NCBI GenBank assembly: GCA_903955385.1
Contig: CAJBNH010000137.1
Span: 1-64,000 of the forward strand
DNA: 64,000 nt
Reading direction: 5' to 3'
DNA from: an uncultured Myxococcales bacterium
GTDB taxonomy: Bacteria > Myxococcota_A > UBA9042
In this document: positions 26,055-38,057 of the stretch, in pieces
Layout of the letters: each line of letters begins with the position of its first letter
Position numbering within the stretch: the stretch's first letter is position 1
Program-made: the position numbers and the translations under genes
Notes under the pieces: model-generated
What the model saw: only the letters and a program-made list of their open reading frames with translations
Database searches by the model: none
What the model was told of the DNA's origin: nothing

Positions 26055-28712
26055 ATGAAGATCCGTTCCTTGGCGGTTGCGATCACAAGCCTTGTGTGGC
26101 TTGCCGGTGCTTGCGGCTCTCCAGAGCAGGATCAGGACATCGCGTTGCCCCAAGACACCAGCCCCGACCTCGGCGGGGATGACGCGACCGATGACGTATC
26201 GGATGCCGTCGTCGACGTGGTGACCGACACTGTGGCGCCGGACGTCGAGCCAGACGTGCCCGCTCCCGTCTGTCCCGGTGGCCCCGGATGCACCTGCGAG
26301 CAGAATCTGGACTGCGACTACGGCCTGTGTCTCGACACGCCCCAAGGGTGGTTGTGCGCGCAGCCGTGCGTCGGCAACTGCCCCGTGGATTTCAAGTGCG
26401 CCCAGATCAGCACTGGTTCCGGCGGCGACACGGAGAGCGTCTGCGTGCCCCGTTTCGGTTGGCGCTGTGACCCCTGCTCCAGTTCTGCGCAGTGCGCCGG
26501 CCCCGGTCATTCGGACGCCAAGTGCATCAAGCGCGGGCTGGACGGGGCCTTCTGCGGCTCGTCATGCGCGGTCGATGCGGACTGCGGCGACGGCTTCTCG
26601 TGCCGGACGGTCGACGTGGTCGAGGGGGGCACCGCCAAGCAGTGCGTGCTGTCGGACGAGGCATCGCTGTGCCCGTGCTCGCCTCGCGCGGCGGTCAAGG
26701 GGCTGTCCACCACGTGTCAGATCTCCTATCCCGGCCAAGGTGACCCCGCGGTCTGCTCTGGCACACGGAGCTGCACGGCGCAGGGCCTGCTGTCGGACTG
26801 CTCGGCCCCTGCACCCGCGATCGAAACCTGCAACACCGTGGACGACGACTGCGACGGCAAGACCGACGAGGCCACCTGCGACGACCAGAACCTTTGCACG
26901 CTGGACGCCTGCGATCCCAAGGGGCCGGGATCCGGTCAGGACGGCTGCACCCACACGCCCAATCCGGGCCTTGCGTGCGACGATGGCGACGTCTGCACCG
27001 CCGGCGACTTGTGCAAGGACGGGCAGTGCGTGGCCGGTCCCGATGTCTGCGACTGCACCAAGAACAGCGATTGTGCCGAGTTCGAGGACGGTGACCTGTG
27101 CAACGGCACACTGGTTTGCGACACCGCCGTCTATCCCCACAAGTGCAAGGTCGACGCGCCGACGGTCAAGAGCTGCGACCCATCGGCCGATACCGTCTGC
27201 CTCAAGAGCCAATGTGCCCCGGCGACCGGCCTTTGTTCGCCCAAACCGGCCAGCGACCTGACGCTGTGCACCGATGGCAACGCCTGCACCAAGGACGACG
27301 TCTGCAAGACCGGCCAGTGCATCGGCTCCACGCTTGTCTGCAACGACAACAACCCGTGCACCAACGACTCGTGCGATTCCGGCAGCGGCTGCATTTATGC
27401 CAATAACTCCGCGGCTTGCGACGACGGCAACGCGTGCACCTTCGGCGACGCCTGCAGCGGCGGTCAGTGCAAGGCGGGACCGCCGCCTGCCTGCAACGAC
27501 GGCAAGCAAAACGGCAACGAGACCGACATCGACTGCGGCGGGGCGGGCACTTGCAGCCTGCCCGCGTGCGGAACCTGCGGCTCGAACGCAACGTGCAAGG
27601 GCAACGGCGACTGCGCGAGCCTCTCGTGCAAGCTGGGGCACTGTCAGGCACCCTCTTGCGTGGACGGCCTCAAGAACGGTGACGAGGAAGGCGTCGACTG
27701 CGGCGGGTCGTGCAACATGTGCCCCAGCCTGTTCCTGCTGGCGGGTGGAGCCAACTCGTTCGGTGCGCGGCTGATGAAGGGGGGCACTTGGGAGAAGAGC
27801 GACCTGGGTGTTCCGACGGTCGACGGAGTGGGTCTGGCGCTGTTGAGCGCCGGCGGCTCCGGGACGGTCGTGGGTGCGATCCGCTACACCAAGCTGCAGG
27901 ATCCGCTGGACAACACGCTGCAAGTCACGATGTACGCAGACCATGTCTGGTCGCAACCCAAGATTCTGGCCGCGGGCATCACCACCCTGTCCGCTCCGGA
28001 GCTGGTCGCCCTGACCGGCAAGGTCCAGATCGCGTTCCACGGTCTCGATCACTGGTATTACTTCAGCGAATTCAACGGCAACGTCTGGTCTCCAGTCGAA
28101 ACGGTCGGTTCGCCCGTGCACTACGGGCCGGTCGGCCCAGCGCTGGCGTCCAAGTCCGGGGTCACGACCCTGGCCTTTCTCGACGGGGCTTCCAGCAACG
28201 ATCTGAAGGTCATCGACCGCTCCGCCTCTTGGGGAGCCGCCAAATACGTCGGCAACGGCCTGAATTTCGGCCTGTCTCCCACCGCCGTCGTTCCCACCAG
28301 CGGCCCCGACCTGATGCTGGCGGCCGTCAAGCCCGACCAGCAGATCGTCTACTCTCAGCGCACAAGCGGCACTTGGACCTCAGCGGCCCTCTCGTCGGCG
28401 TGGACGACCCACCGCGTCGCCATGGCTGCCGACAACGGCCAGGTCGCTCTTGCGTTCCGCGGCCAGGACAGCAAGGTCTACGTGACGGTTTGGGCCAGCG
28501 TCTCAGGCCAGTGGACCGTCCCCGCCACCGTTGGCAGCACCCCGGCCACCACCAAGACGACGCCGGCCATCGCAAAGGGCATCGGCAGCGGTTGGGAACT
28601 GGCCTGGGTCGCCACCGACGGCACCGTGTTTCACAGCAGCCAGGTCGGGGGCGTCTGGAGTCAGCCTGTGGCGGTCGGCGTCAACGCAAACTCCGTGACA
28701 CTGACGCGCTGA
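26055..28712 (+). CDS. Cys-rich lipoprotein with C-terminal beta-propeller
   Basis: 885 residues. The lipobox is LAGAC (C20), followed by an Asp-rich linker, then Cys-rich units (75-555) similar to those of the divergent neighbour, including NGNETDIDCGG and NGDEEGVDCGG units. A C-terminal propeller (about 560-885) has blades like VWSQPKI, VWSPVET and TWTSAAL, resembling sialidase-type or fucolectin-like folds. The catalytic residues of sialidases are not apparent, so sugar binding rather than cleavage is the better guess. The ATG follows CCGGAGA. It shares a divergent promoter region with the lamin-tail lipoprotein. Confidence 0.85.
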   Translation: MKIRSLAVAITSLVWLAGACGSPEQDQDIALPQDTSPDLGGDDATDDVSDAVVDVVTDTVAPDVEPDVPAPVCPGGPGCTCEQNLDCDYGLCLDTPQGWLCAQPCVGNCPVDFKCAQISTGSGGDTESVCVPRFGWRCDPCSSSAQCAGPGHSDAKCIKRGLDGAFCGSSCAVDADCGDGFSCRTVDVVEGGTAKQCVLSDEASLCPCSPRAAVKGLSTTCQISYPGQGDPAVCSGTRSCTAQGLLSDCSAPAPAIETCNTVDDDCDGKTDEATCDDQNLCTLDACDPKGPGSGQDGCTHTPNPGLACDDGDVCTAGDLCKDGQCVAGPDVCDCTKNSDCAEFEDGDLCNGTLVCDTAVYPHKCKVDAPTVKSCDPSADTVCLKSQCAPATGLCSPKPASDLTLCTDGNACTKDDVCKTGQCIGSTLVCNDNNPCTNDSCDSGSGCIYANNSAACDDGNACTFGDACSGGQCKAGPPPACNDGKQNGNETDIDCGGAGTCSLPACGTCGSNATCKGNGDCASLSCKLGHCQAPSCVDGLKNGDEEGVDCGGSCNMCPSLFLLAGGANSFGARLMKGGTWEKSDLGVPTVDGVGLALLSAGGSGTVVGAIRYTKLQDPLDNTLQVTMYADHVWSQPKILAAGITTLSAPELVALTGKVQIAFHGLDHWYYFSEFNGNVWSPVETVGSPVHYGPVGPALASKSGVTTLAFLDGASSNDLKVIDRSASWGAAKYVGNGLNFGLSPTAVVPTSGPDLMLAAVKPDQQIVYSQRTSGTWTSAALSSAWTTHRVAMAADNGQVALAFRGQDSKVYVTVWASVSGQWTVPATVGSTPATTKTTPAIAKGIGSGWELAWVATDGTVFHSSQVGGVWSQPVAVGVNANSVTLTR
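26818..27720 (+). repeat. Cys-rich coding repeat array in the 26055 lipoprotein
   Basis: Tandem units with core tgcgacgacggcaacgc or near variants, coding for CDDGNACT and related segments, plus two units with IDCGG or VDCGG cores. Same family as in the two neighbouring giant lipoproteins. Confidence 0.75.
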
Positions 28713-28728
28713 CCGAAAGGGCGGTTTT
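28712..28728 (+). terminator. Weak stem-loop with T-run after the 26055 lipoprotein
   Basis: ACCG and CGGT enclose a 6-base loop directly after the stop codon, and the stem runs into TTTT. The short stem makes it a modest candidate. The rest of the gap to 28921 is partly AT-rich (around 28775-28815) with a possible TTGACG at 28831 but no clear -10. Confidence 0.35.
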
Positions 28729-28921
28729 CCAGTCTTGTGAGGCCACTCGGAGAACGTTGCGCGCGAATGCCAAGAATCAATTGATATTGCAGCCACATGT
28801 TGATTTGCCGCATCGGTACGCGGTTGACGTCGGCCGCGCTCTCGCCCAACATGATTTCACGCGGGCCAGCCGTGTCCGTGTCGGCTTGCCGTCTCCGCTG
28901 CCCTGAAGCGAGCTCGCGTCG

Positions 28922-31870
<2,949 letters not shown>

Positions 31871-31873
31871 GGC

Positions 31874-31887
31874 CGGCCCGCGGGCCG
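31874..31887. terminator. Perfect palindrome between convergent genes
   Basis: A 14-base perfect GC palindrome (cggcccgcgggccg) fills most of the 18-base gap between the convergent kinase and SDR stop codons. It could form a short hairpin in both transcripts; no T-run follows. Confidence 0.35.
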
Positions 31888-31888
31888 A

Positions 31889-32722
31889 TCAGAACTCAGA
31901 CCAGCGATCGTGCAGCTCTTGCGCCGTCCAGCGGTCGCCGCCGGTCGGGGCCACGCCCTCGCCCTGCACGCTGCGGATCAGCGCCACGCGGGGTCCCTGC
32001 ACATCGACAACCTGACCAGTGATTTCGCGGGCTTGCGGCGACGCGAGGTACACCGCCACATCCGCGATGTAGTCCGGCGCCAGCAGCTCGGCGGCATTCG
32101 GCACGTCGGCAAACATCGGCTCGGTCAGCCGGGTGTAGGCAAGCGGGCTGATCACGTTGACGGAGATGTTGTGGGGCTTGAGCTCCATCGACGCCGACTT
32201 GCAGAACCCGATGATGCCTGCCTTCGCCGCTGCGTATGTCGCCAGACCCGCGCTGCCGTGGATGCCGATCAGACTGGTCGTTGCGAGGATCTGGCCGGGA
32301 GCCTTGCGCGCCAGCAGGTGGTTGGACACGGCCTGCACGGTCAGGAAGGTGCTGCCCAGCAAGCCCTTGATGGAGGCAGCCCACTTCAGATCGTCGATCT
32401 CGGGGATCGGCGAGTCGTTCACGAAGCCTGCGTTGTGCACCAGCACATCCACCTGCCCAAAGCGAGCGATGGCGGCGGCCATCAGCGACTCGACGCCCGT
32501 GCGCGTGGACACGTCGTCGGCGTTGGCCAGCGCGACGTCGGCGCCAAGCTCGTCCGCGATCGCCTGTGCGATGGAGGGGTCGTGTCCCGTGCCGTCAGGC
32601 GCCGTGCCGTAATCGTTCAGGACCAGGCGGGCACCCGCGCGCGCAAATGCCCTTGCGTGGGACAGACCAATACCGCGACCAGCTCCAGTGATGATGACGA
32701 CCTTTCCTGCAAGCACTGCCAT
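31889..32722 (-). CDS. Short-chain dehydrogenase, similar to (3R)-hydroxyacyl-CoA dehydrogenases
   Basis: 277 residues with TGAGRGIG for NAD(P) binding, NADDV and NAG motifs, a Ser in TTSLIG and the YAAAK catalytic pair. The insert after strand 2 (LNDYGTAPDGTGHDPS) is typical of the dehydrogenase unit of peroxisomal multifunctional enzyme 2 and its bacterial relatives, which oxidise 3-hydroxyacyl-CoA in beta-oxidation. The ATG at 32722 has GAGG upstream; homology does not extend further. The gene diverges from ftcD across 277 bases containing an inverted repeat. The substrate is inferred. Confidence 0.88.
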   Translation of the reverse strand: MAVLAGKVVIITGAGRGIGLSHARAFARAGARLVLNDYGTAPDGTGHDPSIAQAIADELGADVALANADDVSTRTGVESLMAAAIARFGQVDVLVHNAGFVNDSPIPEIDDLKWAASIKGLLGSTFLTVQAVSNHLLARKAPGQILATTSLIGIHGSAGLATYAAAKAGIIGFCKSASMELKPHNISVNVISPLAYTRLTEPMFADVPNAAELLAPDYIADVAVYLASPQAREITGQVVDVQGPRVALIRSVQGEGVAPTGGDRWTAQELHDRWSEF

Positions 32723-32876
32723 GACGACCTCGATTCTTCCTGTATTTTCAACTTTTCCAGCGGGGGGACCGGGCGCTGGAGGCGTGCAGGATTCACCAAC
32801 GCACGGTCCTTCGTCAAGGGTCACTCGCGCGGCAGCCCATCGGATTCGTTGAAGAAGTATCAAAATGGAGCGAGAC

Positions 32877-32891
32877 GTCCCGTTATGGGAC
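32877..32891. promoter_or_regulatory. Inverted repeat GTCCC-N5-GGGAC in the SDR / ftcD divergent region
   Basis: Perfect 5-base arms around GTTAT. A further TGGGAC follows 6 bases later (32896-32901), giving three half-sites in 25 bases. It lies about 110 bases before the ftcD start and 155 before the SDR start, as expected for an operator serving one or both. No convincing -35/-10 pair is seen. Confidence 0.4.
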
Positions 32892-32999
32892 ATGGTGGGA
32901 CGGTGGGGGCTGATGGGGCGCGTTGCCACCACTTCCGCTTGGTCCTACGCTTGCAACGCGCGGCCACGAACCTCACCGGCCGCGCAAAGGAACGACCGC

Positions 33000-34832
33000 A
33001 TGGACCCCCGCGTCGTCGAGTGCGTACCCAATTTCTCTGAAGGTCGCGATCGCGCCAAGATCGACCAGATCAGCCAAGCGATTGCTTCGGTCGCCGGCGT
33101 GCGCCTGCTGGACGTCGATGTCGGCGCCGATACGAACCGGACGGTCGTTACGTTCATCGGTGCCCCAGAGGCGGTGCTGGAGGCGGCCTTCCGCGCGATC
33201 GCCAAGGCCGCGCAGATCCTGGACATGTCGACGCACCACGGTGCCCATCCTCGCATCGGCGCGACCGACGTTTGCCCACTGGTGCCGGTGTCGGGGATCA
33301 CGCTGCAGGAGTGCGCGGCACTGTCCCGCACCTTGGCCGCGCGCGTCGGCCGCGAGCTCGACATTCCTGTCTACTTGTACGAAGCCGCCGCCACACGTGC
33401 CGAGCGCAAGAATTTGGCCACCATCCGCAAGGGCGAGTACGAGGGGTTGGCCGACAAGCTTGCCGACCCTGACTGGGCGCCTGATTTCGGACCTGCCAAG
33501 TTCAACGCCGGTGCAGGGGCGACGGTCATCGGTGCCCGCGAGTTTCTGGTCGCCTACAACATTACGCTGAACACCCGTGACAAGGCCTTGGCGACCGACA
33601 TCGCGTTCGAACTGCGCGAGAAGGGGCGGGTGGCCCGGGCGCCGTCGGGCAGCGCGGTCTACGGCAAAGGCGCGATCCTGACGTACCGCGAGGGCGCATT
33701 TCCCTGCGGCAACTGCGCGTTCGTGGGGGCGACGCTTCAGGCGACGGCGGACCACTGCCGGCATGAACACGGCTACGACCTGGCTGAGCTGCTGGCAGCG
33801 AACGACCTTGATGTCGCCAAGGGCGTCGTGGGCCAGAAGGTTTATCGCGCCGGCAAGTTCTTGTTCTGCAAAGCAATCGGTTGGTATGTCGAGGAGTATC
33901 GCCGAGCGCAGATCTCGATCAACCTGACCAACTACCGCGTCACACCGCCGCACGTGGTGTTGGACGAGGCCCGGCGGCTGGCGGCTGAGCGGGGGCTGGT
34001 CGTCACCGGCAGCGAGGTCGTGGGACTGGTCCCGTTCCCCGCGCTGTACGAGGCCGGTCGTCACTACCTGCGTGCTCAGGGCAAGTCGCCGTTCGTGCCC
34101 GTCGCCGACGTGCTGGAAGCCGCCGTGTTTTCGATGGGTTTAGCGGATGTGCAGCCGTTCGACCTCAAGAAGAAGGTGCTCGGGCTGCCGCGTGAGGTCG
34201 AGAACGGGCTGGCATCGCTGTCGGTGCGCGCGCTTGCCGACGAGGTCTCGCGAGACACCCCGGCGCCGGGCGGCGGCTCGATCGCGGCGCTGTCGGGGGC
34301 GCTGGGGGCCGGTCTCGCCTCGATGGTCGCCAACCTCTCGTACGGCAAGGGTGAACCCGAACACGACGTGCCGTTGCTGCACGCCGCACAAGCCGCCCAG
34401 ACCGCCAAGGACGCGTTGTTGCTGGCAATAGACGACGATACCCAAGCCTTCAACGCGTACATGGACGCACGTCGGCTGCCCTCAGGGACAGAGGCCGAGA
34501 AGGCCGATCGCGAAGCAGCGATGCAGCACGGGTTGCAGGTGGCGGTCGATGTGCCGCTGGAGACAGCGCGTGCCAGCCTGCGCGCCATGCACGCGGCATG
34601 GGCGACCGGCCAGCACGGCAATCCCAAGTCGCTGACGGACTCGGCGGTGGGTGTGCAGATGGGCTTTGCGGGTGTCTGCGGCGGCGTGTGGAACGCCTGG
34701 ATCAACCTGGCAGACATCCACGACCCGGCGTACGTGGCGCGCGTGCGAACGGAGTGCGAGGTGTTGCTGGCCGACGCCAAGGCCCTGTCGCTGCAGTGCG
34801 AGGCTTGGGTGCGCGAGCGGATTGGCGGCTAG
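33000..34832 (+). CDS. ftcD: Fused glutamate formimidoyltransferase-formimidoyl-THF cyclodeaminase
   Basis: 610 residues. The N-terminal formiminotransferase part (1-300) starts VECVPNFSEGRD and carries STHHGAHPRIGATDVCPLV, including the family's active-site His region. The C-terminal cyclodeaminase (about 400-605) starts with SVRALADEVS and PAPGGGSIAAL. Together they move the formimino group from formiminoglutamate (histidine breakdown) to tetrahydrofolate and release ammonia, giving methenyl-THF. The ATG at 33000 follows AAAGGA. No other histidine-degradation gene is in the window. The same fusion is known from animals and some bacteria. Confidence 0.93.
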   Translation: MDPRVVECVPNFSEGRDRAKIDQISQAIASVAGVRLLDVDVGADTNRTVVTFIGAPEAVLEAAFRAIAKAAQILDMSTHHGAHPRIGATDVCPLVPVSGITLQECAALSRTLAARVGRELDIPVYLYEAAATRAERKNLATIRKGEYEGLADKLADPDWAPDFGPAKFNAGAGATVIGAREFLVAYNITLNTRDKALATDIAFELREKGRVARAPSGSAVYGKGAILTYREGAFPCGNCAFVGATLQATADHCRHEHGYDLAELLAANDLDVAKGVVGQKVYRAGKFLFCKAIGWYVEEYRRAQISINLTNYRVTPPHVVLDEARRLAAERGLVVTGSEVVGLVPFPALYEAGRHYLRAQGKSPFVPVADVLEAAVFSMGLADVQPFDLKKKVLGLPREVENGLASLSVRALADEVSRDTPAPGGGSIAALSGALGAGLASMVANLSYGKGEPEHDVPLLHAAQAAQTAKDALLLAIDDDTQAFNAYMDARRLPSGTEAEKADREAAMQHGLQVAVDVPLETARASLRAMHAAWATGQHGNPKSLTDSAVGVQMGFAGVCGGVWNAWINLADIHDPAYVARVRTECEVLLADAKALSLQCEAWVRERIGG

Positions 34833-34907
34833 TTGCGCGTGCCTTTGGGCGCACGTGGCGCCGTTGCGTTCGCCCGTGTGCCGTGATCTGCTAGGCGCCG
34901 CGGGCCG

Positions 34908-35864
34908 ATGACCCGCCCCAGGTATGCCATGCCCCGCCGATCCCGCCCCCTGCCGTCCACGCGCCGCGTCGCTGTGTTCGTCGTCGGCATGGTGGTCCTG
35001 CCCGCGATCCTGTCGCTGTCCGTCGGCATCGTCGCGCTGACCTTGTGGCGTGAGGGGTTCGACATTGCCTTCGGTGTGCTGGTCCTGAGCTTTGGCGCCA
35101 TGGCCATTGCGGGTGGCGTGCTGTCGATCGCGTGGCTGCGGCAGACGACGCGAATCGCCAGGCTGCAGGCTGAGTTCGTGGGCAACGTGTCGCACGAGCT
35201 GAAGACACCGCTGGCCGGCATCCGCCTGATGGCCGAGACGCTGGCCCTGGGGCGAGCAGACGACGCCGAGCATCGCCGCGACGTGCTGGAGGCGATGGAG
35301 GCCGAGATCGGTCGCCTTGAGGCATTGGTCGACCGGCTGTTGCGCTGGCGGCGCATCGAAGAGGCCGCGCAGCCGCTGGGTCGCACGCCGCAGCCGGTCG
35401 AGGAGCTGGTCGAGGCAGCCGTCGACCGCTGCCAGCGGATGCTGCGAGAGCAAGGCACCAAGGTTGTCGTGCAGGTGCGAGAGGCAACGCCGGCCGTGAT
35501 GGGCGACCGCGACACGCTGGTCGACGCGCTGGGCAATCTGGTCGAGAACGCCCTGAAATTCGGCGGAGATCGCGGTCCGGTCGAGGTGATTGTCCGCCCC
35601 GATGGCGACGACGTCGTGTTCGAGGTGCGTGACCAGGGGCCCGGCATCGCGCCGGCCGAACGCAAGCGAATCTTCGACCGGTTCTATCGGTCGCCGGTGC
35701 ATCTGAGGTCGCGTCAGGGCTCCGGGCTGGGTCTGGCCATCGTGCGAGGCACGGTGCTGGCCCACGGCGGTCGGTTGCATGTGGAGAGCGTGCCCGGCAT
35801 CGGCTCGGTCTTCTTCGTGCGTCTGCCGGCGGCACCGGTCAAGGAGGGTCGCGATGGCCAGTGA
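34908..35864 (+). CDS. Two-component sensor histidine kinase
   Basis: 318 residues. Two membrane helices near the N-terminus (about 22-45 and 52-78) with almost no periplasmic loop, then HisKA with H95 in VSHELKTPLAG, and an HATPase domain with N in ENALKF, DQGPGI, FDRFYR and GSGLGLAI. Such short-loop kinases tend to sense membrane or cytoplasmic signals. An ATG at 34929 is an equally plausible start. The stop overlaps the response regulator by 11 bases, so they form one two-component system. Confidence 0.93.
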   Translation: MTRPRYAMPRRSRPLPSTRRVAVFVVGMVVLPAILSLSVGIVALTLWREGFDIAFGVLVLSFGAMAIAGGVLSIAWLRQTTRIARLQAEFVGNVSHELKTPLAGIRLMAETLALGRADDAEHRRDVLEAMEAEIGRLEALVDRLLRWRRIEEAAQPLGRTPQPVEELVEAAVDRCQRMLREQGTKVVVQVREATPAVMGDRDTLVDALGNLVENALKFGGDRGPVEVIVRPDGDDVVFEVRDQGPGIAPAERKRIFDRFYRSPVHLRSRQGSGLGLAIVRGTVLAHGGRLHVESVPGIGSVFFVRLPAAPVKEGRDGQ

Positions 35865-36543
35865 GCGCCCGACGATTCTGGTGGTCGAGGATGACGCCAC
35901 GCTGGTGCTGGGGCTGGAGATCAACCTGCGCGCCGAGGGTTTTCGCGTCCTCAGCGCTCGCGACGGCCAGACCGGTCTGCGCATGGGTCTGGAGCAGAAT
36001 CCCGACCTTGCTGTGCTGGATCTGGGGCTGCCGGGCATGGACGGTCTGGACGTCCTGGCCGAGTGGCGCAGGCGGGGCCGCGAGCTGCCGGTCATCGTGC
36101 TGACGGCGCGGGCGACCTTGGACGACAAGGTGCTTGGGCTGGGTCAGGGTGCCGACGACTACCTGACCAAGCCATTTCGCATCAAGGAGTTGACGGCACG
36201 GATCCGGGCGGCGCTGCGGCGAGCTGGTCTGGGTCGAGGGCCGCGCCGGGTGCAGCTGGGCGAGGTCGAAGTCGATCTGGATGCGCGCAGGGTCTCGCGG
36301 GCGGGAGCGGAAATGGCCTTGACGGCCAAAGAGTTCGACCTGCTGGCTTTCCTGATCGAGCGCCCCGGGCGGGTGTTCTCGCGTGAGCGGTTGCTCGAGG
36401 CCGTGTGGGGCATGGACTACGACGGCACCGACCGCACGGTCGACAACTTCGTGCGGTCGCTGCGCGTCAAGGTCGAGGCGGACCCGGCCGAACCCCGGCA
36501 CGTCGTGACCGTGCGCGGGGCAGGCTATCGGTTTGAGGCGTGA
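35854..36543 (+). CDS. OmpR-family response regulator
   Basis: 229 residues. Receiver domain with VVEDD, phosphoacceptor D54 in VLDLGLPG, T in VLTAR and K in TKPF, followed by an OmpR/PhoB winged helix (about 130-228, ending VRGAGYRFEA). The ATG at 35854 is preceded by AGGAGGG and overlaps the kinase gene, which indicates translational coupling. Targets are unknown; the neighbouring genes offer no obvious regulon. Confidence 0.95.
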   Translation: MASERPTILVVEDDATLVLGLEINLRAEGFRVLSARDGQTGLRMGLEQNPDLAVLDLGLPGMDGLDVLAEWRRRGRELPVIVLTARATLDDKVLGLGQGADDYLTKPFRIKELTARIRAALRRAGLGRGPRRVQLGEVEVDLDARRVSRAGAEMALTAKEFDLLAFLIERPGRVFSRERLLEAVWGMDYDGTDRTVDNFVRSLRVKVEADPAEPRHVVTVRGAGYRFEA

Positions 36544-36574
36544 TGCGAGAAGACCAAGCACCGAGCGGGGTTGG

Positions 36575-37993
36575 CTAGCTCGCCGTGAGCTTCTCGACGT
36601 CCAGCTTGCGCTTCAATAGCAACAGCGCGATGGGCGACACCAGCGTCGAGAGACCCACAATCAGCCACATCAGCTCGGTGTTGCGCGGTCCAGTGGCGGG
36701 CGCGAGATGGGCCAACAGAATCCCGGCCATCGGTCCTGCTCCCACCTTGGCGACGAACATCGGCGCCATCGAATACGACATGTAGGTCGCCTCGCGTCCC
36801 GGAGGCGCAATCGACGCGGTGTAGTCGTACAGCCGAGGCGACCACAACGCCTCGCCAAAGCTGAGGAAGACCTGAAACGCGACGATGAGCCAGATGCTCT
36901 CGCCGAGCGTCATGAACAGCACCGAGCTGGCCGAGACGAAGGTGCCGAGAATGATGACGTTGTAGGCGCGCATCCGCCGGGTGAAGGCCGTGACGACGGG
37001 CACCAGGAAGATGATGATGAAGGGGTTGATCGCATAGAGCTTGCCCGTCCACGCCTTCAGCCCGATGCGGTCCATGTACAGCGGATACAGCAAGTTGTTG
37101 TACTGGAAGATCATCTTGACCAGCACACACAGCCCGATGAAGGCGATGAACAGCCAGAACGCCTTTTCGCGCATGATGTCGCGGGCGATGGTCAGGGCGC
37201 TCTCTTTGTGCCCCGCCTTGGGCGCCTCTTTGCCCGCGGCTGAGGCCCGTGCCAGCGCCGCCGCATGTTCCTCGGCCTCCTTGCGCTCCGTGAAGCCGGG
37301 CACCCGCTTGCGCAGCGCCAGGGCCGCGATGAGCAGCGACACCACCGTCAGACCGACGCTCATCAGGAACACCACTTGCGTGGGCCGCACCGTCAGCACG
37401 TGGCTGGCGACCTGCACGTCGAAGGGCTTGGTGAAGGTGGTCCGAAGGGCGTCGATGGTCAGGCCGGCCACCAAGGCGCCGACGTTCATCATCACGTAAT
37501 ACCAAGAGAATCCATACGATTGGGTCGACTTGTCGGTGTACTGCTTCACCGCGGCGGTCAACAGCGGAATCAGCGAAGCAAAGCCGATGGACAGGCAGAA
37601 GAGGCCCGGAAACACGATGCGAGGGTCTGTCGAAAAGCTGATGGCGATGCGACCCACCAGCGCCACGACAAAGCCGGCCAGGATCGCCCGCTTGACCCCC
37701 AAGGCGTCGCCGACGAAACCGATGAACAGCATGAAGAACGAGAACGAGGCCGAGAAGATGCCGGCGATGGTGCCAGCGGTCACATCGTCGTAGCCCATGT
37801 CCTTGGTCAGGAAGGGCATCAGCATCAGCACGGCAGAGAAATAGCACAGCGATTCAATGATCTTCAGCAGGTACACGACCCAGATCTCTCGCGGGCAGCC
37901 CAGAAGACCCTTGAAGCCGCGGACATAGTCCAGCGCAGCTTCGCGGATGGCCTTGCCGGGCGAGAAAGGGGGGGACACGGCGGAGGTCGTCAT
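36575..37993 (-). CDS. MFS transporter, POT-like
   Basis: 472 residues with about 12 membrane segments. The sequence around WYYVMMNVGALVAG resembles the helix motif of proton-dependent oligopeptide transporters, but the usual E-x-x-E-R motif in helix 1 is not obvious, so substrate prediction is weak. A central cytoplasmic loop is rich in charged residues. The ATG at 37993 has CAGGAG seven bases upstream. An outer-membrane lipoprotein gene ends 64 bases before it on the same strand, so the two could handle the same compound. Confidence 0.85.
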   Translation of the reverse strand: MTTSAVSPPFSPGKAIREAALDYVRGFKGLLGCPREIWVVYLLKIIESLCYFSAVLMLMPFLTKDMGYDDVTAGTIAGIFSASFSFFMLFIGFVGDALGVKRAILAGFVVALVGRIAISFSTDPRIVFPGLFCLSIGFASLIPLLTAAVKQYTDKSTQSYGFSWYYVMMNVGALVAGLTIDALRTTFTKPFDVQVASHVLTVRPTQVVFLMSVGLTVVSLLIAALALRKRVPGFTERKEAEEHAAALARASAAGKEAPKAGHKESALTIARDIMREKAFWLFIAFIGLCVLVKMIFQYNNLLYPLYMDRIGLKAWTGKLYAINPFIIIFLVPVVTAFTRRMRAYNVIILGTFVSASSVLFMTLGESIWLIVAFQVFLSFGEALWSPRLYDYTASIAPPGREATYMSYSMAPMFVAKVGAGPMAGILLAHLAPATGPRNTELMWLIVGLSTLVSPIALLLLKRKLDVEKLTAS

Positions 37994-38057
37994 GGGTGCG
38001 CTCCTGGGGGTGTGGGGGGGGGAAACGAGGCGGGTCGACCGCAAGCAGCAGGGTGAC

